From: Nocardioides sp. CER19
Lineage (GTDB): Bacteria; Actinomycetota; Actinomycetes; Propionibacteriales; Nocardioidaceae
DNA: 64,000 nt
Direction of reading: 5' to 3'
Assembly (NCBI RefSeq): GCF_029846275.1
Contig: NZ_JARVWS010000002.1
Location: 124,001-188,000 of the forward strand
Each line of letters begins with the position of its first letter. Position 1 is the first letter of the stretch. The notes under the pieces are model-generated. The model worked only from the letters and a program-made list of their open reading frames with translations. It did not search any database and was not told the DNA's origin. This document shows positions 36,638 through 45,351 of the stretch, one piece after another. The translations under genes were made by a program, and so were the position numbers.

Positions 36638-37091
36638 AGCGCTCAGGCATCGTCTCGCTCGCAGGTCCTTCTCACGTCCCCGCTGAGCCCTACTTCGCCC
36701 ACGTCACAGGTTGCGACGCTCCATGCGTCGGCCTGCCAGTCCGGAGCACCTCGCTGGCGCGTCCGTTATCCACAGATCGACCTCGCAGCTCTTGACGGCT
36801 GGCCTTGGAGCGGGACGCTGGTGTGGATCCGGCATACAATACAAGCGGCCTGAGCCGGTGCGTGAACACCGACCCAGGCCTCAACATCGCCTGTCTAAGA
36901 GGCAACATCGTGGCTTCATCATCATGCCTGCGGAGGCCATGCGTCACGGCCTCCGGATCTTGGAACATCGCCGCCGGTGAGACCATGGTTCATGGTCGGG
37001 GGAGGGACCGAGGCACTCGGCGAGTCCGAGTGCGATTATCGCGTCTGCGTGCGGTGGCGCCGATACGCGGGACGCGCGAGCGGTGGTCCCC
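36638..37091. other. Intergenic, 454 bases, with a hairpin and a possible promoter
   Basis: No convincing gene. TACAAT (36835-36840) could be a -10 box but lacks a good -35. CGGAGGCC (36931-36938) and GGCCTCCG (36948-36955) form a perfect 8-bp hairpin with a nine-base loop. A -10-like box followed about 90 bases later by a hairpin could mark a short transcript, but nothing else supports an RNA gene. Confidence 0.35.
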
Positions 37092-37481
37092 ATGAGCCGC
37101 CGGCCGAATCCCCAGAGCGTTGCGCTCCAGGATCAGATCGCCGCGCTGCTCGAGCGAACCACCGAGCGCATGGACGCAAGGGCAGTCGGGCGGAAGACAC
37201 GAGTGCTGTTTGAGCACGGATGCGTTTGCCGTTCTTCCGCCCGCCAGCCGATCGGCGGTGCCGACCGCGTGGTCGTCCAGCACCTCGGGCATCGCTTGAT
37301 CGGTGGGCGCTGGGTCGAGACCGACCTGTTGAGTGCATACGCAGAGGGTTGGATGTGCGCCCGGGTTCTTCGACGGATGCATCGGCAAGGCTTAGTCGGC
37401 CGTCACGATGCCGGTCACCGGATCTGTTGGACCTGGGCGGGGCCTGTCGTCGACATGATCGAGTTCGAACGCCTCCTGTAA
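37092..37481 (+). CDS. Small hypothetical protein (129 aa)
   Basis: From ATG 37092 the frame reads MSRRPNPQSVALQDQIAALL and ends VDMIEFERLL. The amino-acid mix is protein-like, with a charged N-terminus, a predicted helix, and a compact C-terminal half containing three Cys. I do not recognise a family. The AT-richer spots and frame length above chance in this region support coding weakly. There is no clear ribosome binding site. It sits between the NERD gene and the convergent Mrr-like gene. Confidence 0.4.
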   Translation: MSRRPNPQSVALQDQIAALLERTTERMDARAVGRKTRVLFEHGCVCRSSARQPIGGADRVVVQHLGHRLIGGRWVETDLLSAYAEGWMCARVLRRMHRQGLVGRHDAGHRICWTWAGPVVDMIEFERLL

Positions 37482-37781
37482 GAGCGGCCAAGAATTTCGG
37501 CTAGATGGACGTCCCATTGGATCCAACTTCCTACGCCAAGGCGTCTCGCGGTGCGCTGCGAAGGCGGCGGAAGGACGCCAGCTGGAAACGCATCTGCCGC
37601 TGCGGATCCGTGCACCTCGGCGCCCGCAGCCACCGTGGCCGAGTGGACCGCGGCAGGTGTGTCCGACGGGCGGGAGACCCACGAAGCGGCGGATCGGTGA
37701 CCCTCGATGCATGGCCGGGTGCCGTGCAGGCGGCGTCCCCGAGAGACTGGACCACCCCGGTACGCATTGCGCGACTGGTCG
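37482..37781. other. Intergenic, 300 bases
   Basis: Between the small hypothetical gene and the 3' end of the Mrr-like gene. Frames on both strands are Arg/Ala-rich and not convincing. I see no hairpin or repeat worth naming. Confidence 0.35.
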
Positions 37782-38954
37782 CTAGCGCAACTTGAAGACC
37801 GGCGCTATGTCCGGGTGGCCGGACAGGAGACTCTCGAGCTTGCTGTCTGGCCACGCCTCTACGCGGGGCGCGACCCCTCGCTGGTTATGCGCCTCGATCC
37901 AAGCGACGGCATCGGATGTGAAGCGGCCGCTTGTCGCGATGATGAGCCCTTCCACGAGCGGTGGTTCCCAGAGCTTCATTTGAGCCACGTTGGTGCTCAC
38001 CTCGTCGACGCCGACAGACTTCGTGCGCCAATGCTTGGCTTGGACGATGACGCGCTCAGTGCGAACCGCGCCGGAGCCATCCGACAGGACCCGCTCCACG
38101 GAGAGGTCACGGCCGCGGTCGGCAGCTGTGGTGCGCATGAGCCACTGCACGTTCTGGAACCCGGGCAAGGCGTGCAGCAGGACGTACAGCAGCCGCTCGA
38201 AGTCGTCAGGGTCGAGGTTGTCCCAAGCAAGCGCAGTGACTGCGCCGCCGGTAGGACTGCTCGCGGCCGCTACGCCCAGGTCGATCGCCGGCACTTCGAG
38301 CGGGTCTGTGTCCGCGATACCCGCGGCGAGCACATCTGGACGCACCGAGGGCCAATCGAACTCCAGAACGTCGTGCCAGTCGTGGCCCTCGCTGAAGTAG
38401 AAGTGCCGGTGCATGTCGCTCCAGCGTCCAGTCCTCTGCACTGCGTCGCCGAGGAGCCGCTCGATCTCGGTGACTGCGCCCCGAATCAAGGTGACGTGGT
38501 CGCTCTTGAGTTCGTCGGTCGAGTCTCGGGGAACGCCAGCCACGATCGCGGGAAGGGTCCCATCCACCAAGGCGGTCAGTTCCTCGAGCCGAGCCCGGAT
38601 TGCGCGCCGGCGAGCCTTGGCGAGTCGCTGTCGGTACTCGGCGAGTCCGCGCTGCGGCCCGACGCTCTCCTCGAAGACGCTGATCGGCGGCTCACCGCTG
38701 TCCTGGTAATCGATGAAGGCCTGGCCGATAGCAGCCGGATCGGGCAACTCGACCGTGATCCGCCAGCCGTCGATCGGTGGGATGCCAGTGAGGAGGTCGT
38801 GCCAGTCGCGCGCGAGGTCCTCATACTCGGTCGGGGTCGTCAGGTAGATAGGGCTATCAGGGATCATCGGCGCTGCTCGCAGCCACACCTGCTCAAGCTT
38901 GGCGAGATTCGCCGCAGCTCGGTCCATCACGTCAAGCAACTCGTTCAACTCCAC
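37782..38954 (-). CDS. Mrr-like restriction endonuclease
   Basis: 390 aa from GTG 38954, with GAGGAAGG about nine bases upstream. The first about 240 residues are helical and unrecognised. The C-terminal about 140 residues form an Mrr_cat-type PD-(D/E)XK domain: LDPDDFERLLYVLLHALPGF, the acidic RGRDLSVER and the catalytic RVIVQAKHW (QxK form), then EGLIIATSGRFTSDAVAW. Mrr enzymes cut modified or foreign DNA, and the unknown N-terminus probably sets specificity. It stands alone among defence-type genes. Confidence 0.82.
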   Translation of the reverse strand: MELNELLDVMDRAAANLAKLEQVWLRAAPMIPDSPIYLTTPTEYEDLARDWHDLLTGIPPIDGWRITVELPDPAAIGQAFIDYQDSGEPPISVFEESVGPQRGLAEYRQRLAKARRRAIRARLEELTALVDGTLPAIVAGVPRDSTDELKSDHVTLIRGAVTEIERLLGDAVQRTGRWSDMHRHFYFSEGHDWHDVLEFDWPSVRPDVLAAGIADTDPLEVPAIDLGVAAASSPTGGAVTALAWDNLDPDDFERLLYVLLHALPGFQNVQWLMRTTAADRGRDLSVERVLSDGSGAVRTERVIVQAKHWRTKSVGVDEVSTNVAQMKLWEPPLVEGLIIATSGRFTSDAVAWIEAHNQRGVAPRVEAWPDSKLESLLSGHPDIAPVFKLR

Positions 38955-39759
38955 TTCAACATGCCTTCCTCGGGGGCCGCGGGCTCTGCTCCTGCTCGAT
39001 CCGTGACCGATAACTCACGTTAGTGGTCGCGCCGGCAATATCGTGGGCCGCCAGCGCAGTTCGAGTGCCCGGCGCCTAACTGGGCTGTGTGCGGCCGGGC
39101 TGGCCGGGGGAGTCAAGTCTGGGCCGCACCTTCGGCGTCCCTGCCGACGCATGTCCGCGTTCGGGATCACCAGTCCGATCGCGCAGGTGACCCCGCCAAC
39201 TTCGTCGTTCTGACAATCCGGCAGCGATGGCGGACGCTGATAAGGAATTCGAATCCCTTGAGGGAATCTAAGGTGTGCGGCAGACGTGCCGGAGCGGCAC
39301 GGTCGTGGAAGCACCTATCGCGAAACGGAACGTTAACCGCGACGCACCAAGTCGGCGTGGGGTCATCATAGGAAGTCCCGCCGGATGACACCGCGGTGAT
39401 CGAAGGATCCCCCAACCTGCGCACGTGACATTGCATGGCTAGCTCTGACCGATGCCACGACTTCGTTGCGGTGGAACGTGGCGTAAACGCTGCTCGGGTG
39501 GCGCCGCAACCAGCCTCGCGTCCCGCTCGTCCAGGGGCCTACCAGCAGGCTGATCCGCATGGCGATCGGACGTTCGGCCCACATGGCCCGCTTTGTGTCG
39601 TGCGCACGCGGGCAGTCGCGCCGTTGCGGCCGAGGAGCGATCTCTCGGAAGTGCCGCAGTCGATCGATCTGGTCTGGGGAGGCAGACGATGGCTTCGGGC
39701 AACGGACAGTGCTTTGCCTTGAGCAGGCCCCGGGTTGGCTACGACTGCACCCGGATAGG
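38955..39759. other. Intergenic, 805 bases, without a recognisable gene
   Basis: No frame here looks protein-coding. The distinctive piece is near 39240-39275, GGAATTCGAATCCC followed by TTGAGGGAATC, which is partly self-complementary and includes the T-loop-like TTCGAATCC. It may be an old integration scar. The rest shows nothing I can name. Confidence 0.35.
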
Positions 39760-40473
39760 TCATCGCCCCAGCTCAGCCATCCGGATCGCTTTAACCTTCC
39801 GGCGCACGTCAGCCCGTGAGCTCGACTCCAGCAAACCGTCTCGAAGGCCGCCGCTGCCCGGCCTGCCGAGAATCTCCTGTACGCGCTCGCCCGCAACCTT
39901 TAGTACGTCGGCGACCTCCGAATCGGCTGGAGCGGTGTCCAGGGCGACCTGGCACCATTCCTCCTGAATTTCTACTTCGGCCAGAGGCGGCGCAATGTAC
40001 CCGTCGAGGTCGCCAAGCGGCACAGGGTCCCGCGACAACTGGTAGATCCACCGCTGGAGGGTCACCGCGATGCCGTAGTTGCTGAGGGCCAAGACGCGGT
40101 TGTCCAGGCTGAGTTGCGCTGTGTCTGAGGCATGGAGCGCCCCGAAGTCGACTGCCATGATCTCCGCACCCCCACTGAGGTCGAAGATCGGCATTTGGTC
40201 AAACCAGCCACGCCGCCACTTTGCCGCCTTACGCCCAGGGTATCCGGGATCGCCAAGGGAAGCCGTAACGACGGTTTGTTTGAGTTCCGTCCCGGAGCGC
40301 ATCGAGCAGGGGTGCGTTACAACCATGACGAAAGGGCTAGGAGCGCCGCCCCGGATGCATGACACGTCGCGGAAGACGTCACCAAACATGATCGGTCTCG
40401 CGACCGGTACGGCAGTACCGACCTCCAAGTACATCGCTTCCGGATCCGTTGGATCCTCGAGTTCCGTAGTCAA
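39760..40473 (-). CDS. Unrecognised 237-aa protein, third gene of the TIGR04255 operon
   Basis: Start TTG 40473 (AGGGG upstream) or ATG 40434. I do not recognise the family. The N-terminal half has VARPIMFGDVFRDVSC and VMVVTHPCSMRSG, the latter a possible conserved Cys/His active or metal site. A middle hydrophobic stretch LSLDNRVLALSNYGIAV and a charged C-terminal helix follow. It lies 30 bases after the HTH gene, in the same direction, so it is the end of a three-gene operon. It is soluble, with no signal peptide. Confidence 0.7.
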   Translation of the reverse strand: MTTELEDPTDPEAMYLEVGTAVPVARPIMFGDVFRDVSCIRGGAPSPFVMVVTHPCSMRSGTELKQTVVTASLGDPGYPGRKAAKWRRGWFDQMPIFDLSGGAEIMAVDFGALHASDTAQLSLDNRVLALSNYGIAVTLQRWIYQLSRDPVPLGDLDGYIAPPLAEVEIQEEWCQVALDTAPADSEVADVLKVAGERVQEILGRPGSGGLRDGLLESSSRADVRRKVKAIRMAELGR

Positions 40474-40503
40474 GCCCCGCCCCTGTCTTCGCCAGACGCT
40501 ATG

Positions 40504-41157
40504 TCACCTCTCGGGCGTCTCCCGACGCTTGAGGCTCCGAACGCCATCTCCATCCGTAACAACGTCGAACTTTCTGCGGTAGTGGTCACGCCACTCGGAA
40601 TCAAACTCGTCGAGGACGTCCCGTCCACCCTTGCGCTGAAACGCGAAGTCTAGGACCAAGTCCGGTCGGTCAGCGGCGATCAGATCAAGGTGTCGGATCG
40701 TGTAGCCATCCACAACTGGAGTCAGTAGCCAGCCCGCAGCGTCTTCGATCATGGCCTCGGTTGCCAGTTCAATGAGGGCGACGAGTCGGGCGAGCGCCAT
40801 CCGGTTGTCCGCTGAACAGTCGCCGCCATTCCGCCATTTGCGCACGGCTGAGAGACTCACGCCGGCCGCGGTGGCAATCTCGTTCCAGCCGAGGCCGAAA
40901 TTCGAAAGCTCCTCGAGCAGAGCCGCGTGCCCACGTCGCACATGGACGGCGGCACGATCGCTCAAGTCATAGTCCTGCACTTCGCGGTGCAGTTCTTCGG
41001 CGTCTGCGCCAACGATGCGGCTCTGATCGCGAACACCGGCCGCCCGACTCCGAAGGTCGTTCCACCGCGAGACTTGGGGCGCTGTCGTGGAATCCATCTG
41101 CGGCTCGTATGAGAGTTGGGAGCTTCCGGTCGTCGTCGGTTCGGTCATAGTTGTCAT
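40504..41157 (-). CDS. Helix-turn-helix protein, second gene of the TIGR04255 operon
   Basis: 217 aa from ATG 41157, two bases after the stop of the TIGR04255 gene (TAG-AG-ATG), so translationally coupled. The HTH is in the middle (about residues 85-115): LGWNEIATAAGVSLSAVRKWRNG. A helical region follows, then DLIAADRPDLVLDFAF and a charged C-terminus. The N-terminal about 50 residues are Thr/Ser/Gln-rich. It may regulate its own operon; palindromes lie upstream of the first gene. Alternatively the C-terminal domain could be an effector or antitoxin. Family assignment beyond HTH is not possible. Confidence 0.75.
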   Translation of the reverse strand: MTTMTEPTTTGSSQLSYEPQMDSTTAPQVSRWNDLRSRAAGVRDQSRIVGADAEELHREVQDYDLSDRAAVHVRRGHAALLEELSNFGLGWNEIATAAGVSLSAVRKWRNGGDCSADNRMALARLVALIELATEAMIEDAAGWLLTPVVDGYTIRHLDLIAADRPDLVLDFAFQRKGGRDVLDEFDSEWRDHYRRKFDVVTDGDGVRSLKRRETPER

Positions 41158-41159
41158 CT

Positions 41160-42005
41160 CTACTCCGCTGCTTGCCGGCCGGCGCCAACGCCGGCGTCGG
41201 CGCGATAGTCGGCCGTGGTAGCCCAATTGAACGCAGACTTAACTGGACTGTGGACTTGCTCGATCAAGCCGAGCATGTCATCAACATCGAACGCGCGTAC
41301 TTCCGCGGCTTGGCGCGGCCAATACCCGTCAAAGTCGATCACATAGAAGGGGCCGGGGTCCGGAACTGGTGCCCGCCGAAGCGGCTCATTTCCTACGATC
41401 CCAGGTCCCTGAAGGTTCGCCATTCGAAGCGTGAGTGCCGTGTTCTCTGGCATTGCGAACTGCAAGGTTGACTCCGCCGTCATCAACTCACAGCGGTTGT
41501 CGGAGCGCCGCGAGCAAGCCTCGCCCATAGTGGTCTCAAGCTCAGTGAAGGCTTCCACAAGCGTCGGCGCGATGCTCCGACTCCATGCCTGATACGTCGT
41601 AGGTGCGGCCTCGGGCCGGATCTCATTGATGTAGCGAAGACCGAGGCGGTCGATACCCACGGGGGCGGCGACCTCAGCGATGGCAGACAGGCAACGGCGG
41701 ATTTCCTCGCAGAAGACTTCGTATCCGGGGTATCGCGTCGTCTCGTAGTGAATGGACGTGTTCGACAGAACTAGGTTTCTCGTGCTGTCAACGCTTAGCA
41801 GGCGCCATCCCATGCCCCCGGGCGCAAGCGTCATGACTCCGTTGGGATCCGGCGCGAGGGTCGTGCTCTGCTCCTGACGAAGGACGGGCAGGAGATCGCC
41901 CAGAATCGTCGCGAGCCGGTGGGCAGAGTCCGGAACTGTCAAGGACGGGGAGAAGGGCACCCGAAGCTCGAGGACCCCGTAGACGAGTGGATGGGTTGTC
42001 GGCAT
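41160..42005 (-). CDS. TIGR04255 family protein
   Basis: 281 aa from ATG 42005 with AAAGGGGG upstream. The family signature is clear: an N-terminal strand YGVLELRVPFSP, the SNTSIHYETTRYPGYEVF segment, and IDRLGLRYINEIRPEA (about residue 118). Members are common in bacteria, often in mobile or defence-type contexts, with no established biochemical role that I know. It leads a three-gene operon with an HTH protein and an unknown protein. The palindrome cluster upstream suggests regulation. Confidence 0.85.
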   Translation of the reverse strand: MPTTHPLVYGVLELRVPFSPSLTVPDSAHRLATILGDLLPVLRQEQSTTLAPDPNGVMTLAPGGMGWRLLSVDSTRNLVLSNTSIHYETTRYPGYEVFCEEIRRCLSAIAEVAAPVGIDRLGLRYINEIRPEAAPTTYQAWSRSIAPTLVEAFTELETTMGEACSRRSDNRCELMTAESTLQFAMPENTALTLRMANLQGPGIVGNEPLRRAPVPDPGPFYVIDFDGYWPRQAAEVRAFDVDDMLGLIEQVHSPVKSAFNWATTADYRADAGVGAGRQAAE

Positions 42006-42771
42006 GCGTAGTCAACCCCCTTTGTGTGTTTGGATGAGTGACCGTAGCACTCGTCCCGGTACCGGATCCATCACCGGTTACGGTACCAAGAGTCGCACTG
42101 AGACCGACACTATCGGGAACGACCGACACCGAGGATCGGTTCCGCCTGAAGGCAGGCCAAACTTTGCCTTGGGGTGTCTTATCCCACAGGTCGCAACGGT
42201 GGTCCTCTTGCGTGCCCTCCGCCGTCAGCGTCGAGGCAGGGCGTTGGGCCTTGTGGGCCCCAGAGTCCGCAACCAACCCGCGGTACGCTCGACAACGAGT
42301 GCTGATTGCACAGCGGGCATACCGAGCGCTGATCGACATGGACGCCACCGACCTGGCAACCTGATCGGCGGCGTAGGCTGAGTTTCGAAGAACCGGGCGG
42401 CGCCGACGTCCCTCAAGGGCGCCTGTACAACTTCCCTCTACTTTCGGGTGTCTACGAACTGAGTCAGTCCGGGACGTTCGAATCCTGAGACGGCGGTCTC
42501 ATGTCCAAGCTGTGTCCGAGCGCGAGTCTGTTCGCTTGACCGCCCAGTTCGGGAGATCTCTTTACCTAGACTGTAAATCCAGTTCGGTTGGCCAGACGCG
42601 ATCGTGAAGATCGGCTCGGAGGTCGACACATTTCACGAATCAAGGTGAGGAGCTCCGCGCTGAACCTTCTTTCGCCGGCACCAGCTGAGTGTTGCACGAT
42701 ATTTGAGTCGGATCCGCCGGTTCACTTGTCCATCACCGCGCCCAAGCCAACGACCGCCGTTGGTCGACCAC
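42006..42771. other. Intergenic, 766 bases, with tRNA-like fragments
   Basis: It contains the operon promoter and palindromes near 42056-42087. GTTCGAATCCT at 42476-42486 is an 11-base match to the T arm of tRNA-Tyr. CTAGACTGTAAATCCAG near 42567 resembles the tRNA-Tyr anticodon arm (ACTGTAAATCC, 11 bases shared). The two are in the wrong order for one tRNA. A 63-codon minus-strand frame at 42438-42629 covers both, so coincidence with a tiny gene cannot be excluded. Confidence 0.35.
42056..42087. promoter_or_regulatory. Palindrome cluster upstream of the TIGR04255 operon
   Basis: CCGGTACCGG (42056-42065) is a perfect palindrome. It is followed by ACCGGTTACGGT (42073-42084, arms ACCG/CGGT) and GGTACC (42082-42087). 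The cluster starts 51 bases upstream of the TIGR04255 ATG. This is a good candidate operator for the HTH protein of the same operon. Confidence 0.45.
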
Positions 42772-43512
42772 TCAGCCCTGGTCGGGCTCGATCGAGACCG
42801 AGCCATCGTCCTCGCCGCGATCGTTCTCGTCCGTGATCCAAACCGGTTCGAGAACGTCCTCCGCCGCGTCCTGTTCTGAAGCAAACGTCGCCGGTGGCGG
42901 ACCGAAGACCTTCTTTGCCGTGCCCGCGATGGTCCGTCCGATGAGGTAGTTGGCGCCAGCTCCTACCCCGACACCCAGCCCCAGGGGAATCTGTTTGCTC
43001 AGCACGAGGACGCCCTGCTTCGTGCCGTACTTGGTAATGAACCGAGGCCCGAGCACCTTGTTCGCCGCGTTGACCGCCGACATAGGGATCCTCTTGACGA
43101 TCCTGAACCCCCAGAAGGGGACTGCCCGACCTACGCCTTTGTTGAGGGCCGTGATCGCCGAGTCGCCGATGAGGATCGTCTGAACGAGTAGTCGCCGCCG
43201 CTCTAGGTCCTCAGGATGAAGGTCGTGGAGTTCGGCCAGGGTGAGCGCATAGAGCACCGACGCTTCGGTGAAGGCCACGACATCGAAAGCTGCTGACGGG
43301 ATGCCACCACCGGGCACGGCACCGGCGGCACCCATGGCGCCGCCGGAGGTGGCCACCGTAGAGAGGTAGTACTTCGTGATTCGGCGTTGGAGTTGAACGG
43401 GTGAATCGTTCGGATGAACGCGGCGGAGTCGCTCGAAGTTCTTGCGCGCAACCGGACCCTGGAAGGTCAAGGCCTTGGTCAGCGCTTGAGAAGCTAGTTG
43501 CTTCGGGTCCAC
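42772..43512 (-). CDS. EcsC-like protein
   Basis: 246 aa from GTG 43512 with GAGGAGG upstream. The central region GGAMGAAGAVPGGGIPSAAFDVVAF, long Gly/Ala helices, VGRAVPFWGFRIVKRIPMSAVNAANKVLG and GAGANYLIGRTIAGTAKKVFG resemble EcsC-family proteins, which bind or insert into membranes through amphipathic helices. There is no signal peptide. The last about 40 residues are acidic. The role is unknown, and the similarity is by eye only. Confidence 0.5.
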   Translation of the reverse strand: MDPKQLASQALTKALTFQGPVARKNFERLRRVHPNDSPVQLQRRITKYYLSTVATSGGAMGAAGAVPGGGIPSAAFDVVAFTEASVLYALTLAELHDLHPEDLERRRLLVQTILIGDSAITALNKGVGRAVPFWGFRIVKRIPMSAVNAANKVLGPRFITKYGTKQGVLVLSKQIPLGLGVGVGAGANYLIGRTIAGTAKKVFGPPPATFASEQDAAEDVLEPVWITDENDRGEDDGSVSIEPDQG

Positions 43513-43741
43513 GTGGCCTCCTCGTCACCATAAGAGTAAAGGCTCTGCACCCTCCAGGGATCGGGTTCGGCCCGCTGCCTCGGAACCGAGCCGGGTGCGA
43601 GGGGAGGCGCACCGTCCTTCGAAGCAGGAACACGTGTGCTCGGCTCGGCCGAGCACCATCGGTCCACCTCCACGAATCGCCTGCGGCCGGCTGTTCTTCC
43701 TCCTTAACCTTCGGTCGACCGTTCGGAGGAAGGTGCGCTGA

Positions 43742-44125
43742 ATGCAGGGTCTTGTGTGTCCGCTCTGCCGGGGTGAGGTCGCGGCCAACTCGTCCGGCTG
43801 CCTGGCCTGTCACCTTCCGATGAGAGATGTGGCACGGCACCAGCAGAGCTCGTCGCGAGGCCGGGCACTTGCTCGCGCGATCTCGGTTCGCATCGCCGGC
43901 CTGGTGCTCTACGGAGCAGTTGTTGTCTGGTGCGCCTATGTGCTGCAGGAGTCGCTGCCGTTCGTCGTCCCGGGTGCTGTCCTTGGGGGTGGCGTTCTGC
44001 ACGCTTGGAAGGGACGTCCCTGGCTGGGTCTCGTGGTCTTCGTCATCATCGTGGTGCTCGTCCCTGTGCTGCTCTTGCCTGCGCTCGGGATCGGCACGTA
44101 CGCAGACCTGAGTAACCGACTGTGA
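43742..44125 (+). CDS. Small zinc-ribbon membrane protein
   Basis: 127 aa from ATG 43742 with GGAGGAAGG upstream. The N-terminus has a zinc ribbon, CPLCRGEVAANSSGCLACHL (two CxxC pairs, residues 6-25). Two to three membrane segments follow (about 48-68, 75-90 and 93-118). It is a membrane protein with a cytoplasmic zinc finger; function unknown. It precedes the DUF2510 protease gene by 37 bases on the same strand, so the two may be co-transcribed. Confidence 0.7.
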   Translation: MQGLVCPLCRGEVAANSSGCLACHLPMRDVARHQQSSSRGRALARAISVRIAGLVLYGAVVVWCAYVLQESLPFVVPGAVLGGGVLHAWKGRPWLGLVVFVIIVVLVPVLLLPALGIGTYADLSNRL

Positions 44126-44162
44126 CCGACGCGCACCCGGCATACCTTCCACGGCGGCCGCG

Positions 44163-45044
44163 GTGACTTCGACAAGGGGTTGGTACCCGGATCCTGGCAG
44201 CGACGGCGAGAGGTTCCATGACGGAACCCGTTGGACGGGTGTGACTCGCGGCGGAACCGCGACCCGACCATCGAACACGGGGCACACGGCAGTGACGAAG
44301 CGGCGCCGTCGCCGACTCCCTGGGAGCGCGGCGGTCATCACGGCGCTTCTACTGCTGGTGTTCGGGGCCTCCGCGGCTCTGCTCGGCAAGGGGCCGCTGG
44401 TGCCGCTCGCGCAGAGCCTCGGGATCGGCGGCCCCGACAGGCTTCGTCCGATCGTCGTTCCCCTTGAGACGTCGCGTGCCTACAACATCGCTAAGACCGA
44501 CGCCGCTGGTGACCCTGTGACCTACGACCCGTGCAAGCCGATCCACTACGTCATCAACCCGGCGGGCGCTCCACCCGACTACCTGGCCTTCATCATGCCG
44601 GCGATCGACGCCGCCCAGGAGGCATCGGGGCTGAGCTTCGCGTACGACGGCATCAGCGAAGACAGCTGGCAGAGCCGGCAAGAAGGGACCAAACCGAGGC
44701 CGATCGTCATCGCCTTCCTTCCGCAGCTCAAGAGCGCGACGGCGACTAGCGACACCGTCGGGCTAGGCGGCAGCACAGCGCTCACGATGAACGGAATTGT
44801 GATGCCCCACTATGTGACGGGTGCGGTCGCATTGAAGCGTGACTGGTTCGCGCGACAAAGCGCGGACCACAAGACGGCCGCCGAACAGGCCGTCGTCATG
44901 CACGAGCTTGGCCACGTCTTGGGCCTCGGGCACGTCGACGACCCGAGTCAGTTGATGTCGGCCGTGAATCAGGGTCAACTCGCATATGGGGCCGGTGACC
45001 TCAATGGCCTTGCCAAACTGGGGTCCGGAAGCTGTGGGGCCTGA
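44163..45044 (+). CDS. Membrane-anchored matrixin-like metalloprotease with N-terminal DUF2510
   Basis: 293 aa from GTG 44163. Residues about 6-29 are DUF2510 (GWYPDPGSDGERFHDGTRW), an actinobacterial membrane-proximal domain. A basic stretch and one membrane segment (about 55-75) follow, placing the rest outside the cell. The C-terminal protease domain has the zinc-binding site HELGHVLGLGH (about residues 247-257) and a Met-turn region QLMSAVNQG. The order suggests type II orientation. Substrate unknown. It could also be an inactive relative, but all three His and the Glu are present. Confidence 0.82.
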   Translation: MTSTRGWYPDPGSDGERFHDGTRWTGVTRGGTATRPSNTGHTAVTKRRRRRLPGSAAVITALLLLVFGASAALLGKGPLVPLAQSLGIGGPDRLRPIVVPLETSRAYNIAKTDAAGDPVTYDPCKPIHYVINPAGAPPDYLAFIMPAIDAAQEASGLSFAYDGISEDSWQSRQEGTKPRPIVIAFLPQLKSATATSDTVGLGGSTALTMNGIVMPHYVTGAVALKRDWFARQSADHKTAAEQAVVMHELGHVLGLGHVDDPSQLMSAVNQGQLAYGAGDLNGLAKLGSGSCGA

Positions 45045-45351
45045 TCGCTGACCCACACGCGACGCGGTCAGTACTTGCCCGCCGGTGGCGTCCCACTCGC
45101 GAACATGCTGTTCGACGCCGTGCCTAGCTCGGCCTGCCAGTCCGCCAAACAACGGCGCGCTGTTGCTGCCCCTATGTGGCCAGACGCAAGCCCGTCCGGG
45201 TCGCGCTGTCAGCCTCTTGGAACCGCCCGTCCGGCGGCGGACAGCTGCTCAGCGCAGCGAGGCTCGTCCGCCCCGACCGAGCCGGCTGCAGGAGATTCCT
45301 CAGAGACGTTGACGGCGAGGGTCACTCCTGTCCCGCGGCGGCTTCACCGGC
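45045..45351. other. Intergenic, 307 bases, probable right side of the accessory region
   Basis: Convergent genes end on both sides. I see no tRNA-Tyr 3' copy, no repeat and no terminator that I can support. Gene content changes from defence-type to catabolic here, so the island's right edge is near, but it is not defined by sequence. Confidence 0.35.

Noticed and set aside
39240..39275. TTCGAATCC segment as a tRNA gene
   Set aside because: No acceptor stem, anticodon arm or D arm can be built around it.
39366..39896. Open frames on both strands in the 805-base gap before the TIGR04255 operon
   Set aside because: Arg/Ser/Ala-rich translations without motifs or good starts.
42438..42629. 63-codon minus-strand frame as a small gene
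   Set aside because: The sequence is fairly protein-like, but there is no ribosome binding site or known family, and it overlaps tRNA-like pieces. Left as possible only.
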